A program made the position numbers and the translations under genes. A stretch of 64,000 nt of DNA from Rhynchopus sp. YZ270_cl-10 (Eukaryota > Euglenozoa > Diplonemea > Diplonemida > Diplonemidae), in NCBI GenBank assembly GCA_964035575.1, contig OZ037901.1, forward strand, positions 1 to 64,000, given 5' to 3'. The notes under the pieces are model-generated. The model saw only the letters and a list, made by a program, of their open reading frames with translations. It did no database searches and was not told the DNA's origin. Within the stretch, counting starts at the first letter, position 1; each line of letters opens with the position of its first letter. This document shows positions 61,973-64,000 of the stretch, one piece after another.

Positions 61973-64000
61973 TGGGAAGGGGTTTTTTGTGTTGTGTATT
62001 ATTATTTTACTTTTGAAAAATGTGTGCTTTTATTTTCTGTGGGGGAGGGTAAGGGAAGGGAGTACGTGAGTAAGGGAAGGGGAAGAGGAGTTTTAAGAAA
62101 GGTTGGGGTGACGAAATTCTTGCGATTGTCCTGCTATTTTTTCCCTCTTCTTTTCCAGTTTTTTTGATGTCTTTGTTTTGGGTAGGTGGGTGTCAAGGGG
62201 GGAATTTTGTGTTTTTTTTTTTTAAATTCATTCCCCCCCAGCCCCGCCCGTCCTCAGGTTGTTTTTTTATTTTGATCAAAAAATAAAAATAAAATGAAAA
62301 TGAAGAAGGAAATAAAAGCAAGAGAAAAGAGGGTGGGAAAGGACCGATGAAGGGTCGCATAGTCGTCGCAGAGAACGGTCATCAGAAAAAAGAGAAAAAA
62401 AAAAGAGAGAAAAAAAAAACACAAAACAAAGAAGGAAAAAAAAAAGGCCCCCTTTTTTATTTTCATTTGGAGATGGAGTATGGATCCTCGGGTACACATC
62501 TTGTCATCAAAAGTGAAAAAGAAAAAGAAGAAAAAAAAAATCCAACTTTTAGGGATAAATGCAGACCTCGTTCGTTCACACCCATCTTCAGAAAAAATAT
62601 AAAGGAGAAAAATAAAAAGAAGAAGAAGAAGAAGAAGAAGAGCACAGCATGGATAACGCCGAGAAGGGAGAGTGCATATGAGCTTGGTGTCAGAGTGAAG
62701 AAGAAAAAAAAAAGGGGAGCAGGAAGCTGCCCTCCTCCTTCCCTCAAAAAAAAACCCCCCATTTACGATTTCCCCTTTTCATTCTTGTAGTGATACTGAG
62801 TTTCTGGTTCAAAAAAGAAGAAAAAGAAGAAAAAAAAAAAACACGAAGTAGAAAAAAAAGGGAGGGGAGAAAATTGGGGAAGAAACCCTGAAAGAGTACG
62901 ACAAAAGAGAAAAAAATGACTTCTTTTTTTTTTGTCAATACTACTAATAAGGTTTTTGGGGATGTGATCGCACTCCCCATGATCGTTACCTATAATAAAA
63001 AAAAGGGAGAAAAGGCAGAAGTGATCCTCAAGCCTCCTCCCAAGCTTGAGAATTACATCAACCTTTTTCAAATAAAAAAATCAACACTACAACTGTTATG
63101 CAGGGGAAGGTATACTAAGAAGTATTTTTTTGAATGAATAAATAATTGTTTTTTGAATTATAAACAGAGTGCTTCAAATGTGTATCCCTCCATTTTCCCA
63201 TCATTTTCCCCCCCAAAAAACTGTTTTATTAGTTTTCGGGCGCAAAAAAAAGGGGGCGTGTGTGTGTTGTGGTGTGTGTGTGTGTGGGTGTGTCACATGC
63301 TGGGCGGGGGATGTAATATTTTTTTTGCTTTGTTTTGAATTGTTGAATTGTGTCTTTGACAAACAACAACATTGCCGTTCATTTGAAAGGCCTTTTTTGG
63401 TTACAACAATGTCCACACCTTGCAGACGCAAAGGCACCGAAAAACAACTATCTAAAACAAACAAAATAAGTGTTCTCGACCACGTTGCAATTCGGTGCAA
63501 AACAAAAAACAAAAATGGGGGTGGAGGGGGATGTGCATTTATAAGAGAAGCCAACAAAGAAGTCGAAAGTGCAAACGCCTCACCGTGGAACGGCGGAACG
63601 CAGGTACTGGAACAAAGGGTTGGGGGTATATTTTTTTGCTTAAAAACAACCCCTAAAAATTTTTTTTGTCTTTTGTTTGCCTCAAATAAAATGTCGAGAA
63701 AAACCATTCTTCTTTTAGTAGGGTCTCACGAAGAGAATAGTCGGTATATTCACAACTCTTGCTCTCTTGCGGGACCGGTGTTTTTTCGTTTGAATAAAAA
63801 AGAGAAAAAAACAAGGAAAAAAAAAAAAACGGTTAAAATGGAGCGAAGGTTGGGGGAGAAAGCAGAACAAAAGAAAGGGCACATTTTTCTTTCTTCATTT
63901 TTTTTTGTAACATCGACAAAAAAAAAAGAAGGATAACAAATAATACCCTCTAACTTCTCCCTCAATACCTTTTATGTGTTTTTTCCCCATTCTGAAACAG
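61973..64000. other. Intergenic spacer upstream of the sulfatase gene
   Basis: Probable 5'UTR and spliced-leader acceptor at 61,973-62,040. The rest is A/T-rich with an AAG run (about 62,615-62,640) and a GT-rich stretch (63,256-63,300). GTCTTTGACAAACAACAACA at 63,352 is shared with about 38,588, and GCAAACGCCTCACCGTGG at about 63,570 is a third-family copy. No gene seen. Confidence 0.5.

Overview
The window comes from a euglenozoan nuclear genome. The best single clue is an intact KMP-11 gene (kinetoplastid membrane protein 11, 92 codons) at 17,821-18,099. Every gene I can support lies on the minus strand, as in a euglenozoan polycistronic gene array, and several starts are preceded by a pyrimidine tract plus AG of the kind used for spliced-leader addition. 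Seven predicted cis-introns also occur, all starting GTATGT or GTATGC. Cis-introns together with long, AT-rich, repeat-filled spacers fit a diplonemid better than a trypanosomatid; that placement is inference.

Layout. 1-14,476 is satellite DNA: an 8-bp GGGTTTGC array of about 11.6 kb, then an 8-bp GGAGCTAA array that is split by a 1.9-kb inserted element. 14,574-21,011 is a compact cluster (in transcription order: Mind-bomb-type SH3 protein, small helical protein, a tiny ORF, an unrecognised 372-aa protein, KMP-11, and a protein with an FGE/sulfatase-modifying-factor-like domain). 24,466-28,782 encodes a large MFS transporter with an EF-hand tail. 33,538-37,681 holds COX10 (haem A pathway) and a mitochondrial PPR-like protein. 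39,962-45,785 encodes a five-exon protein joining a Rad18-type UBZ finger, a USP deubiquitinase domain and a C-terminal RING-like finger. 47,031-47,751 encodes a small ubiquitin-like-fold plus coiled-coil protein. 57,761-61,972 encodes a membrane-anchored sulfatase with a YHYH domain and a long Thr/Ala/Pro stalk.

The spacers are not featureless. They hold at least four elements (11,999-13,898; 30,168-32,259; 48,523-49,756; about 52,744-54,246) that share one plan but not sequence: clusters of palindromic motifs at both ends, and a short-period minisatellite beside one cluster. One has perfect 27-bp terminal inverted repeats, is flanked by TA, and sits inside a member of a dispersed short repeat family. 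Two further foldback hairpins and several families of roughly 30-75-bp dispersed repeats fill the rest.

Functional links are modest. COX10 and the PPR-like protein are both probably mitochondrial. The sulfatase has the cysteine that FGE enzymes oxidise, and an FGE-like protein is encoded 40 kb away, but that FGE-like domain looks divergent and may not be the activating enzyme.
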